DNA from: JAUSPI01 sp964454305 | Lineage (GTDB): Bacteria; Desulfobacterota; Syntrophia; Syntrophales; JADFWA01 | Direction of reading: 5' to 3' | Length of the DNA stretch: 64,000 nt | Assembly (NCBI GenBank): GCA_964454305.1 | Contig: CAYVXX010000001.1 | Location: 1-64,000 of the forward strand | In this document: positions 33,800-42,486 of the stretch, piece after piece | How the letters are laid out: the number at the start of each line of letters is the position of its first letter | How positions within the stretch are numbered: position 1 is the stretch's first letter | Notes under the pieces: model-generated | The model's input: only the letters and a program-made list of their open reading frames with translations | What the model was told of the DNA's origin: nothing | Database searches by the model: none | Made by a program: the position numbers and the translations under genes

Positions 33800-34297
33800 T
33801 CACTCCTTACTGCAAATCGTTTCCTCTTTTTTCCTGAACACTTCAAAGAGAAGGATAACAGCCCCGATTGAAATAGCTGAATCCGCTATGTTGAAGGCAG
33901 GCCAGTGATAAGAAATTATATAGAAATCAAGGAAATCAACCACATCTCCAAACCGTACCCTGTCAATCAGATTTCCTACCGCCCCACCTAGTATAAGAGA
34001 AAGGGGGAAAGCAAAAAACTTCTCCTCGGCCTTGATCTTCCAGATGTAGCATATAATCAACAGTATGACAGCGATGGTTACTCCAATAAGAAAAAAGGAG
34101 CGGACCAGCGGCGAGGCACTGGCAAGAAACCCGAAGGCGGCACCGGTATTCCTGATATAGGTTATATTGAAAAGACCATCTATGACAGGAAATGAATCAT
34201 AAACGGACATGTTGGAACTTATAAAAAACTTGGTAACCTGGTCAAGAAGGACAACACATGCCACAACAGTAAAAGTAAATGAATATCTTTTTTTCAT
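33800..34297 (-). CDS. lspA: Lipoprotein signal peptidase (signal peptidase II)
   Basis: 165 residues with four membrane helices and the catalytic aspartates in the conserved blocks GGAVGNLIDRVRFGDVVDFLD (~114-134) and FNIADSAISIG (~143-153); also VLLDQVTKFF and RNTGAAFGFL near the N-terminus. It cleaves prolipoprotein signal peptides in the inner membrane. ATG 34297 overlaps the ileS stop codon (TAATG), indicating coupling; a 9-residue upstream extension inside ileS is not needed. Confidence 0.95.
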   Translation of the reverse strand: MKKRYSFTFTVVACVVLLDQVTKFFISSNMSVYDSFPVIDGLFNITYIRNTGAAFGFLASASPLVRSFFLIGVTIAVILLIICYIWKIKAEEKFFAFPLSLILGGAVGNLIDRVRFGDVVDFLDFYIISYHWPAFNIADSAISIGAVILLFEVFRKKEETICSKE

Positions 34298-37086
34298 TAG
34301 AGATTTCCAAGGCACTTCTCGCAAATTGTGGGATGATTACCATCCACCCCTACCGTCTCGCTATAGATCCAGCACCTTTCGCATTTCTCTCCCCTGGCCT
34401 TTGAAACCCCTATTTTCAACCCATCAAATTCATCACTGGGGTATGGATCTTTAATCTCATCCTTATCAATAATATTGACCTGGGATACAATCAAGAGTGT
34501 CGTTATCTCTTCGCGGCACTCTTCTAAAAATTTACGAAGTTTTTCCGGGGCAAACATTTCAACACAAACATCAAGGGAATGCCCCACTACCTTATTCTGT
34601 CTGGCAGTTTCTATCGCCTTGGAAATCTCGCTCCTCAGGGAAATCAAGGTTTTCCACTTTTCATTCAAATTATCATCTAAATACTCGAGATTGACCTCAG
34701 GGAATTGCGTCAAATAAATACTTTCTTCCTTCCCATCATAATCAGGCAGACTCGCCCATACTTCCTCTGCAGTAAAGGTTAGGATCGGCGCCATGAGTCT
34801 TATCATTGAATCAAGTATTAAATACATGGCGCTTTGAGCGGATCTCCGCACCTTCGATGAAGGCCTTGAGGTGTAGAGCCTGTCCTTCAAGACATCCAGG
34901 TAAAGAGAACTCAGATCAACCGTGCAGAAATTATAGAGAGTATAGTAAACTACGTGAAACTGATAAGTATCATAAGCCTTAGTTGCCCGCTGTATAACCT
35001 CGGTAAGTCTATGGAGCAACCATCTGTCAATCCCCTCCATCTCATCATAGGGAACCATGTCCTTCTTACAATCAAAATCATACAGATTTCCCAATATGTA
35101 CCTGCTCGTATTGCGAATTCTTCTATAGGCGTCGACGAGACGTTTCAGTATCTCATCAGAAATCCTGATATCAGACCTGTAATCCTCGGCAGCAACCCAG
35201 AGCCGAAGAATCTCAGCGCCGTATTGATCGATGATTTCTTTGGAATCAGTCACATTACCAACCGACTTGGACATCTTTTTCCCTTCCCCATCGACCACAA
35301 AACCATGGGTAAGAACGCTTTTGTAAGGTGCCCTCCCCCTTGTCCCTACAGACTCCAAGAGTGAGGAATGAAACCACCCCCGGTGCTGGTCGCTTCCTTC
35401 CAGATACATATCTGCCGGAGAGCTGAGATTGTCCCGTTTTTCCAGTACCGCTGCATGGCTTACACCTGAATCAAACCATACGTCGAGTATGTTTGTTTCT
35501 TTCTTAAAGTCCTTTCCGTGACAAACAGGACAAACCGTTCCCTCAGGTAACAAGTCTTTAGTTTCTTTTTCAAACCAGACATCAGCCCCATATTCTCTTA
35601 CCAGCTGAACCACATGATCCAGTATATCCTTTGTCATCAAATCCTTTTGACAATTTTCACAGTAGAATACCGTAATAGGAACTCCCCACGAACGCTGGCG
35701 TGAAATACACCAGTCAGGTCTGTTCTCTACCATCCCATGTATCCTGTCACGACCCCAGGAGGGTATCCACTCAACATTATCTATCGCTTTAAGGGCATTG
35801 TCCCTGAGCCTGTTTTTATCCATGGAAATAAACCACTGTTCAGTTGACCGGAATATAATGGGGTTCTTGCACCTCCAGCAGTGCGGATAGGAATGGACCA
35901 TATTCGACAGTCCGAGCAGTGCCCCAACCTCCTTCAGTTTTTTATTAACCGAATCATTCGCGTCGAAGACAAACTCTCCGTTAAAGAAATCGACATCCGG
36001 TGTAAATTTTCCATCATCGTCAACCGGAGCATAATTATCCAGCCCGTATTCCAAGCCTATTTCATAATCTTCCTGTCCATGACCGGGGGCAATATGAACA
36101 CACCCCGTCCCCGCGTCAAGTGTGACAAAAGGAGCCAGGATAAGAACGCTTTCACGGTCAATAAAGGGATGCTTACACTTAAACCCTTCCATAACCGAAC
36201 CGCCAAATTCATCCAGGACTTCATAGTCCTTACCGTTATAGCCAAACGCATCCATACAATAATCGAGCAAATCTTTGGCAAGGATTAATGTTTCTCCCTC
36301 AACCTCCACGGCAAGATACGTAAAATCCTCATGGAAAGCGATCGCCAGATTGGCAGGAAGTGTCCACGGGGTTGTCGTCCAGATTACCACGCTGGTCTTC
36401 TTGTCTTTGAGTTTCGGCCGGACGGAAGATATATCAGATATTAGTGGAAATTTTACATAGATGGAGGGAGTCGTATGATCATCATATTCAACTTCCGCCT
36501 CCGCCAGGGCGGTCTTACACGTTGCACACCAGTAAACAGGCTTGCTCCCCCTATAGACATCACCATTTAAGAAAAGTTTCCCCAGCTCTTCGACGGTCGT
36601 TGCCTCGTAATCATAGTCCATGGTGATATAGGGATTGTCCCACTGCCCAAATACACCCAACCGCTTAAATTGTTCCCGCTGTATACCAACGAACTTTTCA
36701 GCATAAGCCCGACAGAGACGTCTCTTTTCTGCCTGGTTCATTGAAAACGCCTCATCACCAAGCTTCTTGTCCACCTCATGTTCTATAGGAAGCCCATGAC
36801 AATCCCATCCCGGTACAAAGACACTGTCAAATCCTGACATGTTCTTAGCTTTTACGACCATGTCCTTGATGATTTTATTCAAGGCAGTCCCGAGATGTAT
36901 ATCCCCGTTCGCATACGGCGGGCCATCATGGAGGATATATGTCTTTCTCCCTTTTGATGACTCCCTTATTTTTTTGTAAATATCTATCTCTTCCCAAAAC
37001 TTGAGTATTTCAGGCTCCTTTTGGGAGAGGTTAGCCTTCATCTTAAAATCAGTTTTCGGCAGGTTCAAGGTATCTTTATAATTCAT
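34297..37086 (-). CDS. ileS: Isoleucyl-tRNA synthetase
   Basis: 929 residues, class Ia. HIGH-type motif in PPYANGDIHLGTALNK (~56-71), editing domain (TTTPWTLPANLAIA ~ 237-250), GSDQHRGWFHSSLLES, the KMSKS signature near 595 and a C-terminal zinc site CERCW / CEKC. Charges tRNA-Ile in the cytoplasm. The pairing with lspA downstream is widespread in bacteria. No T-box leader is visible upstream; the groEL terminator lies 71 bases away. Confidence 0.97.
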   Translation of the reverse strand: MNYKDTLNLPKTDFKMKANLSQKEPEILKFWEEIDIYKKIRESSKGRKTYILHDGPPYANGDIHLGTALNKIIKDMVVKAKNMSGFDSVFVPGWDCHGLPIEHEVDKKLGDEAFSMNQAEKRRLCRAYAEKFVGIQREQFKRLGVFGQWDNPYITMDYDYEATTVEELGKLFLNGDVYRGSKPVYWCATCKTALAEAEVEYDDHTTPSIYVKFPLISDISSVRPKLKDKKTSVVIWTTTPWTLPANLAIAFHEDFTYLAVEVEGETLILAKDLLDYCMDAFGYNGKDYEVLDEFGGSVMEGFKCKHPFIDRESVLILAPFVTLDAGTGCVHIAPGHGQEDYEIGLEYGLDNYAPVDDDGKFTPDVDFFNGEFVFDANDSVNKKLKEVGALLGLSNMVHSYPHCWRCKNPIIFRSTEQWFISMDKNRLRDNALKAIDNVEWIPSWGRDRIHGMVENRPDWCISRQRSWGVPITVFYCENCQKDLMTKDILDHVVQLVREYGADVWFEKETKDLLPEGTVCPVCHGKDFKKETNILDVWFDSGVSHAAVLEKRDNLSSPADMYLEGSDQHRGWFHSSLLESVGTRGRAPYKSVLTHGFVVDGEGKKMSKSVGNVTDSKEIIDQYGAEILRLWVAAEDYRSDIRISDEILKRLVDAYRRIRNTSRYILGNLYDFDCKKDMVPYDEMEGIDRWLLHRLTEVIQRATKAYDTYQFHVVYYTLYNFCTVDLSSLYLDVLKDRLYTSRPSSKVRRSAQSAMYLILDSMIRLMAPILTFTAEEVWASLPDYDGKEESIYLTQFPEVNLEYLDDNLNEKWKTLISLRSEISKAIETARQNKVVGHSLDVCVEMFAPEKLRKFLEECREEITTLLIVSQVNIIDKDEIKDPYPSDEFDGLKIGVSKARGEKCERCWIYSETVGVDGNHPTICEKCLGNL

Positions 37087-37156
37087 TTAAATCTCCTATG
37101 TTTAAGACGGTTCACACCTACCACAGACAACTGATACTTTCAAGTAAAAGTAGAAC

Positions 37157-37193
37157 AAAAAAAGCCCCTTGCCTTATGGCAGGGGCTTTTTTA
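37157..37193 (-). terminator. Rho-independent terminator after groEL
   Basis: AGCCCCTGCC/GGC AAGGGGCT-type stem (AAAAAAGCCCCTTGCC and GGCAGGGGCTTTTTT) with T-runs on both sides, 25 bases beyond the groEL stop on the minus strand. Confidence 0.92.
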
Positions 37194-37217
37194 TACGTCA
37201 ATTTAAGCGGCGACGGC

Positions 37218-38858
37218 TTACATCATTCCGCCCATTCCGCCCATTCCTCCCATTCCGCCTGGCATCTCCATGCCCTTCTTCTCTTCAGGCTTGTCAGCAA
37301 TCATACACTGAGTCGTAATCATCAGAGAAGCAACACTTGCAGCATTCTGCAGGGCATACCTGGTTACTTTGGTCGGATCAATAACACCAGCTTCAATCAT
37401 ATCTTCGTACTGCTCTGTCTGGGCATTGAAGCCGAAGGCGCCCTTCTTTTCCTTAACTTTCTCCACAACAATGCTTCCTTCCATACCCGCATTGTCCGCT
37501 ATCCTTTTCAGCGGTTCTTCCATCGCCTTCCTGACAATCCTTACCCCTATCTGCTGATCACCTTCAAGACTAAGCTTCTCAAGCACGGGAAGTGCTCTCA
37601 GGTAGGCAACTCCACCACCGGGAACGATTCCCTCTTCCACGGCTGCACGGGTAGCATTGAGTGCATCTTCCACTCTTGCCTTTTTCTCTTTCATCTCTGT
37701 CTCTGTTGCCGCACCAACTTTAATCACAGCAACACCACCAACGAGCTTTGCCAGTCTTTCCTGCAACTTTTCCCTATCATAGTCGGAAGTGGTCTCTTCT
37801 ATTTGAGCCCTGATCTGCTTGACTCTCCCTTCAAGACTTGCCCTGTCACCGGCACCATCTATTATCGTCGTAGTATCTTTATCTATCGTAATTTTCTTGG
37901 CATTACCAAGATCCTCGATCTGCGCATTCTCGAGCTTGGAGCCCATCTCTTCCGAGATAACCTTTCCGCCGACAAGAACGGCAATATCTTCCAGCATAGC
38001 TTTTCTTCTATCACCAAATCCCGGAGCCTTAACGGCAGCAGCGTGGAGTGTGCCGCGGATTTTATTGACCACAAGAGTAGCCAATGCTTCCCCGTCAATA
38101 TCCTCGGCAATAATCAAGAACGGTTTTCCCGTCTTGGCAATCTGCTCCAGAACGGGAAGGAGATCTTTCATACTGCTAATCTTTTTGTCGTGAATAAGTA
38201 TATAGGGGTCTTCAAGATCGACTTGCATCTTCTCCGCATCAGTGACAAAATAAGGGGAAAGATAGCCCCTGTCAAACTGCATACCTTCCACAACTTCCAG
38301 TTCGGTTACCAGCCCTTTTGCTTCCTCGACGGTTATAACACCTTCTTTGCCTACCTTGCCCATAGCTTCAGCAATAATATTCCCTACGGTTTCATCATTA
38401 TTGGCCGAAATGGTCCCAACCTGGGCTATCTCCTTCTGATCTTTGGTAGGTTTGCTCATTTTAATAAGTGCTTCCACCACTACTTCAACGGCTTTCTCGA
38501 TGCCCCTTTTAACTTGCATAGGGTTGCTTCCAGCGGCCACGGCCTTCGCCCCTTCTCTGTAGATGGCCTGAGCAAGGATGGTTGCAGTTGTTGTTCCGTC
38601 ACCGGCAACATCACTCGTCTTACTGGCCACTTCCTTTACCATCTGTGCGCCCATGTTTTGAAATTTATCTGCTAGTTCAATCTCTTTGGCAACTGTAACG
38701 CCATCTTTCGTTACCGTGGGTGCACCGAAAGACCTATCCAAAATAACATTCCTGCCTTTAGGGCCTAAAGTCACCGCCACGGCATCAGTCAGCGCATTGA
38801 CACCGTCAAGAATGGATCTTCTGGCCTGTTCATCATACTGAAGTACTTTTGCTCCCAT
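37218..38858 (-). CDS. groEL: Chaperonin GroEL (60 kDa)
   Basis: 546 residues with the canonical GroEL sequence: LGPKGRNVILDRSFG (~32-46), VAGDGTTTATILAQA (~85-99, ATP site), and the GGM-repeat tail ending GGMGGMGGMM that lines the chamber. It forms the double-ring folding chamber with GroES. GAGGAGGAAGAATTA precedes the ATG. It follows groES by 27 bases. Confidence 0.98.
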   Translation of the reverse strand: MGAKVLQYDEQARRSILDGVNALTDAVAVTLGPKGRNVILDRSFGAPTVTKDGVTVAKEIELADKFQNMGAQMVKEVASKTSDVAGDGTTTATILAQAIYREGAKAVAAGSNPMQVKRGIEKAVEVVVEALIKMSKPTKDQKEIAQVGTISANNDETVGNIIAEAMGKVGKEGVITVEEAKGLVTELEVVEGMQFDRGYLSPYFVTDAEKMQVDLEDPYILIHDKKISSMKDLLPVLEQIAKTGKPFLIIAEDIDGEALATLVVNKIRGTLHAAAVKAPGFGDRRKAMLEDIAVLVGGKVISEEMGSKLENAQIEDLGNAKKITIDKDTTTIIDGAGDRASLEGRVKQIRAQIEETTSDYDREKLQERLAKLVGGVAVIKVGAATETEMKEKKARVEDALNATRAAVEEGIVPGGGVAYLRALPVLEKLSLEGDQQIGVRIVRKAMEEPLKRIADNAGMEGSIVVEKVKEKKGAFGFNAQTEQYEDMIEAGVIDPTKVTRYALQNAASVASLMITTQCMIADKPEEKKGMEMPGGMGGMGGMGGMM

Positions 38859-38885
38859 TAATTCTTCCTCCTCTTTACAGATTAA

Positions 38886-39176
38886 TTACTTTTCAATCAC
38901 TCCGAGAATGTCGTCTTCTCTCATAATAATGTATTCGACTCCATCTATCTTGAATTCCGTTCCGGCATACTTGCTGAAAAGCACCTTTTCACCTGGTTTG
39001 ACATCGGGTTTCACCAACTTACCCTCTTCGGTTTTCTTTCCTTTTCCTACGGCGATTATTTTGCCCTCTGCCTGTTTCTCTTTGGCAGTATCGGGAATTA
39101 TGATCCCCCCCTCTGTCTTTTCCTCTTCTTCCAGGCGCTTAACAAGAATTTTGTCATACAATGGTCTAATTTTCAT
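38886..39176 (-). CDS. groES: Co-chaperonin GroES (10 kDa)
   Basis: 96 residues: MKIRPLYDKILVKRLEEEEK, the mobile-loop region EGGIIIPDTAKEK (~22-34) and the C-terminal YAGTEFKIDGVEYIIMREDDIL. Caps GroEL rings. ATG 39176 is used because the conserved N-terminus starts there and AAGGAGA is upstream; a longer in-frame start adds 22 non-homologous residues. Confidence 0.97.
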   Translation of the reverse strand: MKIRPLYDKILVKRLEEEEKTEGGIIIPDTAKEKQAEGKIIAVGKGKKTEEGKLVKPDVKPGEKVLFSKYAGTEFKIDGVEYIIMREDDILGVIEK

Positions 39177-39250
39177 TCCTACGTCTCTCCTTTCTAAATT
39201 ATAATCACTTATGATATTTCTATCTCGCCTTTTTATTTGCAATCACAACT

Positions 39251-39278
39251 ATAATAAACACAAATTTTGCGATGTCAA
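39251..39278 (-). promoter_or_regulatory. Sigma-70 promoter of groESL
   Basis: On the minus strand a perfect -35 TTGACA (39273-39278) and a -10 TATTAT (39251-39256) are 16 bases apart, about 75 bases before groES. Neither a CIRCE inverted repeat nor a clear heat-shock sigma-32 pattern is seen in this 246-base spacer. A CGCGATA/TATCGCG inverted repeat (39325-39331, 39367-39373) lies further upstream. Confidence 0.65.
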
Positions 39279-39422
39279 GCGATGGGTAAAAATATTTTAA
39301 AAATAAACTTCGGATATTTCAAAGCGCGATAATCCCATAGAATATTTATTTCCAATATGTTAAACGTATCGCGATGAACCATAACAACAATCAAGAGCAT
39401 GACCATTTAAAGGAAATCCGCC

Positions 39423-40172
39423 GTGTCGGCAAATAAAAGAACAAAACTCTTTCTTCATCTTAAAAAATGGATGGAGAAGGCAATTATAGAACATAATATG
39501 CTCGAAGAAGGAGACAGAATTCTCGTTGCCGTCTCCGGAGGTGTAGATAGCCTTGTATTACTTGATCTTCTCAGCGGCCCGACGTATCTTGCTGTTCCCA
39601 AATTTCCCCTGCTGGCAGTCAACATCGATCTAGGCTTCGACAACGATGACGGCAATCGTTTACTTTTGGAAAAACATCTTGAGGAAAACGGTTGCGAGTA
39701 TATAATAGAAAAATCTGACATAGGGCCACTTGCCCACAGCGATTACAATAAGAAGAATCCCTGTTTTCTCTGTTCAAGACTGAGGAGAAAAAGGATATTT
39801 GAAATGGCCGATGAGACAGGTTGTAATAAAATTGCCTTTGCTCACCATAAGGATGATATAATAGAAACACTTCTTCTCAATATCTTCTACGCGCGGGAAA
39901 TCAGCACCATGATGCCAAGCCAGTCGATCTTCGGAGGGAAACTGCATATCGTTCGTCCTCTTTCATATATAAGGGAAGACTTGGTTAAAAAATACGCAAG
40001 GGAACAGCAGTTGCCCGTTATTGAAAACAGCTGTCCCACAAGCAAGGTTTCCCGGAGGACGTATATCAAGAAACTCTTGAATGAAATGGAAAAAGAAAAC
40101 AAGGATATTAAGGAAAATATTTTTAAGGCGATGGGTAACGTAAAGACCGACTACCTGCTGCAGAAAAGATGA
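39423..40172 (+). CDS. TtcA-like tRNA thiolation PP-loop ATPase
   Basis: 249 residues. PP-loop SGGVDSLVLLDLL (~39-51), a CFLCSRLRR pair of cysteines (~115-123), AFHH-type AHHKDDIIETLL (~140-151) and a later cysteine in SCPTSK (~201-206): the set found in TtcA, which makes 2-thiocytidine at tRNA position 32 using an Fe-S cluster. The start is GTG at 39423 with AAAGGA 8 bases upstream. Its end overlaps smpB by 4 bases (ATGA), so the two are coupled. Other TtcA/TtuA-type tRNA thiolases cannot be excluded. Confidence 0.85.
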   Translation: MSANKRTKLFLHLKKWMEKAIIEHNMLEEGDRILVAVSGGVDSLVLLDLLSGPTYLAVPKFPLLAVNIDLGFDNDDGNRLLLEKHLEENGCEYIIEKSDIGPLAHSDYNKKNPCFLCSRLRRKRIFEMADETGCNKIAFAHHKDDIIETLLLNIFYAREISTMMPSQSIFGGKLHIVRPLSYIREDLVKKYAREQQLPVIENSCPTSKVSRRTYIKKLLNEMEKENKDIKENIFKAMGNVKTDYLLQKR

Positions 40173-40630
40173 AAAACACAGAAAAAATAATATGCCAGAA
40201 TAAAATGGCAAGGCGAAACTACTTCATTGAAGACACATATGAAGCAGGCATTGCCCTTGTCGGCACGGAAGTGAAGGCCCTGCGCCAGGGCAAGGGTAAC
40301 CTCAAGGACAGCTACGCCCGGGTAAAAGATGGGGAGATTTATTTATACGACATGCACATCAGTCCCTATTCGCATGGCAACAGGGAAAACCACGACCCGC
40401 TCAGGACACGAAAACTGCTCCTCCATAAAAGGGAAATTAAAAGACTCTACGGTAAGACAAGGGAAAGGGGCCTGGCCCTGATTCCCTTAAAAGCGTATTT
40501 CAAGGATGGGAAGGTAAAAATAGAGATAGGCACCGGCAAAGGTAAAAAACTATATGATAAGCGCCAAAGTCTCAAGATTAAAACAGACAGGCGAGAGATG
40601 GAAAAGGAATTCAGGAGAAAGAACCGGTAG
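40169..40630 (+). CDS. smpB: SsrA-binding protein SmpB
   Basis: 153 residues with the SmpB oligonucleotide-binding barrel: ARRNYFIEDTYEAGIALVGTEVK, SYARVKDGEIYLYDMHIS, HDPLRTRKLLLH and the basic tail KKLYDKRQSLKIKTDRREMEKEFR. It brings tmRNA to stalled ribosomes. No ssrA gene is visible in the 3' flank. Its last 20 bases overlap the convergent transferase gene. Confidence 0.96.
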   Translation: MKNTEKIICQNKMARRNYFIEDTYEAGIALVGTEVKALRQGKGNLKDSYARVKDGEIYLYDMHISPYSHGNRENHDPLRTRKLLLHKREIKRLYGKTRERGLALIPLKAYFKDGKVKIEIGTGKGKKLYDKRQSLKIKTDRREMEKEFRRKNR

Positions 40631-41276
40631 CGAACGCATAGGCCACAAATTCCCCTTCATGACTGAGACTGATATCAACCCCCGCGTGGCAATCATTTAC
40701 ATAGACGATCGGAGCCCCCAGACCGCGTGCCCCTCTCGGACGGCGAATTTCAATCTCGTCAGGTTTCCGATTCAAATATAATGACAGGTGCTTTTTTGCA
40801 GCCTCACGTACAGCAGATGATTCAAAATACGGCGGGGCGTTCAAGGTATTACTTATACGCTTTACTCCCCAAACAACTGAATCCACACCCTCAGGTAATC
40901 CTGACGCTCCAATACAGTGGATAGAATCACGTGTCTGGAAAGTTTTGATGAGGATATCACCACGCGGCGTCCTCACAGATCCTGAAATGATGTAACAACC
41001 GGAACAACTTCTACTCAATTGTATTACATCCCCATCAAAACTTACATTATATGCACGGGGAGCGGAAGGAACAGCAGGATAAGATTTACTGACAACCTTG
41101 TAAGCTGCTTCCTTTCCGGCCCACAATGCCCAGAGCATAACATCGGGGTTAGCCGAACTAAATATCTGCTTCTGCTCACCTTGAGTGAAAACCCGGTTTA
41201 TGAAGCGAATATCCTGACTCTTTCTCCTGGTGCTCGGATTGGTCAAATCCACTATGTCGTTGCCGACATGTTGCAA
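40611..41276 (-). CDS. AcpS-type 4'-phosphopantetheinyl transferase
   Basis: 221 residues. The N-terminus has the metal-binding GNDIVDL (~5-11) and WAGKEAAYK (~53-61) of AcpS/Sfp transferases; the C-terminus has VDISLSHEGEFVAYAF (~198-213). About 100 residues separate the halves, longer than in AcpS. It should transfer phosphopantetheine from CoA to the serine of the cluster's ACP (42006). It is the last gene of the lipid cluster and starts inside the acyltransferase gene, overlapping it by 101 bases; the start is fixed by the conserved N-terminal motif. It also overlaps smpB tail-to-tail by 20 bases. Confidence 0.88.
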   Translation of the reverse strand: MQHVGNDIVDLTNPSTRRKSQDIRFINRVFTQGEQKQIFSSANPDVMLWALWAGKEAAYKVVSKSYPAVPSAPRAYNVSFDGDVIQLSRSCSGCYIISGSVRTPRGDILIKTFQTRDSIHCIGASGLPEGVDSVVWGVKRISNTLNAPPYFESSAVREAAKKHLSLYLNRKPDEIEIRRPRGARGLGAPIVYVNDCHAGVDISLSHEGEFVAYAFATGSFS

Positions 41277-41997
41277 AGTAGGTTTCCTCCATTGAAGACA
41301 AGCGCTTTATGATCTGCCAGGCATAATCCCGCTGTGCCCGGAGCCCCTTCTGTTTTGTTTGGGGTTTAAATGTGTCTATGCTTATGGTAAAACGCTCACC
41401 AATCTTAGGAATGTTGCTGTAAGCATCCTGATGATCGCCACGCATATATACACACATCACATGACAATCATCATGGTTTTTAATAAACTGGCCCACTCCA
41501 TATGAAAAAGTTTCGGCATTTACCCGACCGGTACGTGAACGCCCCCCCTCGGTAAATATCATCAAGCTCTGCTTTCTGTTCAGGAGATAATCACACTTAT
41601 CCAGAACAGATTTCATTTGATCCCGGTCACCACCACGGCTGACAGGGATACATTTTGCCAGATAACATATAATAACCAAGAATAAGTTGCGCTGAAAATT
41701 AGCGCTCTCGGGAAGATTCCATGCAAGCAATCTATATTGAAGCATGTAACGATATAACGGCAGCATTGCCACCGCCAGAATCGCCGAATCTATCATGGTC
41801 AGATGATTGGGGCAGATAAGCCACGGTCCCCTGTGTTTTTTGAAATGAAGAAGACATTCCCTCCTTATTTTCTTCAAATCCCTTACCCTGTATCCCATCA
41901 ATATGGAAGCAAGATAAGAAAGGGGGCCAACTATAAAAACGGCCAACCGTCCCAGGAAATGCTGAAAACACAATGACCATTTTGTGAAATTTTTCAT
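41176..41997 (-). CDS. PlsC-family (lysophosphatidic acid-type) acyltransferase
   Basis: 273 residues. An N-terminal hydrophobic segment (~16-36) anchors it to the membrane; motif I is PNHLTMIDS (~60-68, NHxxxxD) and motif III FTEGGRSRTGR (~149-159). It transfers an acyl group, from acyl-ACP or acyl-CoA, to an alcohol acceptor. Within the cluster it probably moves the finished chain from the ACP (9 bases upstream) to a lipid. The last ~33 residues are read from DNA that also encodes the transferase N-terminus and carry no conserved motif. Confidence 0.88.
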   Translation of the reverse strand: MKNFTKWSLCFQHFLGRLAVFIVGPLSYLASILMGYRVRDLKKIRRECLLHFKKHRGPWLICPNHLTMIDSAILAVAMLPLYRYMLQYRLLAWNLPESANFQRNLFLVIICYLAKCIPVSRGGDRDQMKSVLDKCDYLLNRKQSLMIFTEGGRSRTGRVNAETFSYGVGQFIKNHDDCHVMCVYMRGDHQDAYSNIPKIGERFTISIDTFKPQTKQKGLRAQRDYAWQIIKRLSSMEETYFATCRQRHSGFDQSEHQEKESGYSLHKPGFHSR

Positions 41998-42005
41998 TGT
42001 CTGTC

Positions 42006-42251
42006 CTACGCTAATTTAGCCTCAATAACCTCTACGGCATCACCGATAGTCCTAATTTTATCCGCTTCATCATCATCGATCTCGATGCCGAAGACATCTT
42101 CACATTTAATGATGACATCCACCAGGCGTGCAGAGTTGACCTGCAGGTCGTCTAAGATATGGGTATCTTTTGTGGCGGCCTCAAGTACGGCCACATCTTT
42201 TGTGTAAGGTTTAAGAATCTCTACCATTTCCTTCAATATTTTCTCATCCAT
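42006..42251 (-). CDS. Dedicated acyl carrier protein
   Basis: 81 residues, acidic, four-helix ACP. The phosphopantetheine serine is in LQVNSARLVD (~35-44), where housekeeping ACPs have a DSL motif; the Asp-Ser-Leu is changed to Asn-Ser-Ala. Helix III region FGIEIDDDEADKIRTIGD is typical. A non-DSL motif suggests a specialised ACP that needs the cluster's own transferase. It is separated from the ketosynthase gene by a 235-base spacer. Confidence 0.9.
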   Translation of the reverse strand: MDEKILKEMVEILKPYTKDVAVLEAATKDTHILDDLQVNSARLVDVIIKCEDVFGIEIDDDEADKIRTIGDAVEVIEAKLA

Positions 42252-42296
42252 TTTTTCAAACTCCTATTAAATTTTACTTGATTTAAAACAAATTTA

Positions 42297-42470
42297 CAGT
42301 TCCCTGCAGCGCGAGCCACAAGGAACCTTCCAAGCGCAAGGGATTCCCCGTTATTTTCGGGGATTCTCCTGTTATATATTTTTGAGGGAAGTTCGAAAGG
42401 CATCCCCTCAAAGTAACGCCTTCTTCAAAGAACTCATTTAATTAGTGGAATTAGAAACGCTCGCTGACCC
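42297..42470. other. Repeat-bearing spacer between ACP and ketosynthase genes
   Basis: The 235-base spacer contains GGATTCCCCG/CGGGGATTC (about 42343-42366) and other G/C-rich patches similar in style to the spacer ends near 26449-26560. No ORF or clear promoter is seen. It may break the lipid cluster into two transcripts. Confidence 0.4.
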
Positions 42471-42486
42471 GCAAAAACCGTCATGA

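Noticed and set aside
36930..37156. T-box or other tRNA-sensing leader before ileS
   Set aside because: The spacer is only 71 bases to the groEL terminator and lacks the T-box core or a specifier stem.
37098..38675. A 525-codon open frame on the plus strand opposite groEL
   Set aside because: It is antisense to an unmistakable GroEL gene, covers its terminator, and the translation is low-complexity with no domain. High codon bias in groEL produces such shadows.
39177..39422. CIRCE/HrcA element upstream of groES
   Set aside because: No TTAGCACTC-N9-GAGTGCTAA-like sequence is present; the CGCGATA/TATCGCG repeat is different and lies upstream of the promoter.
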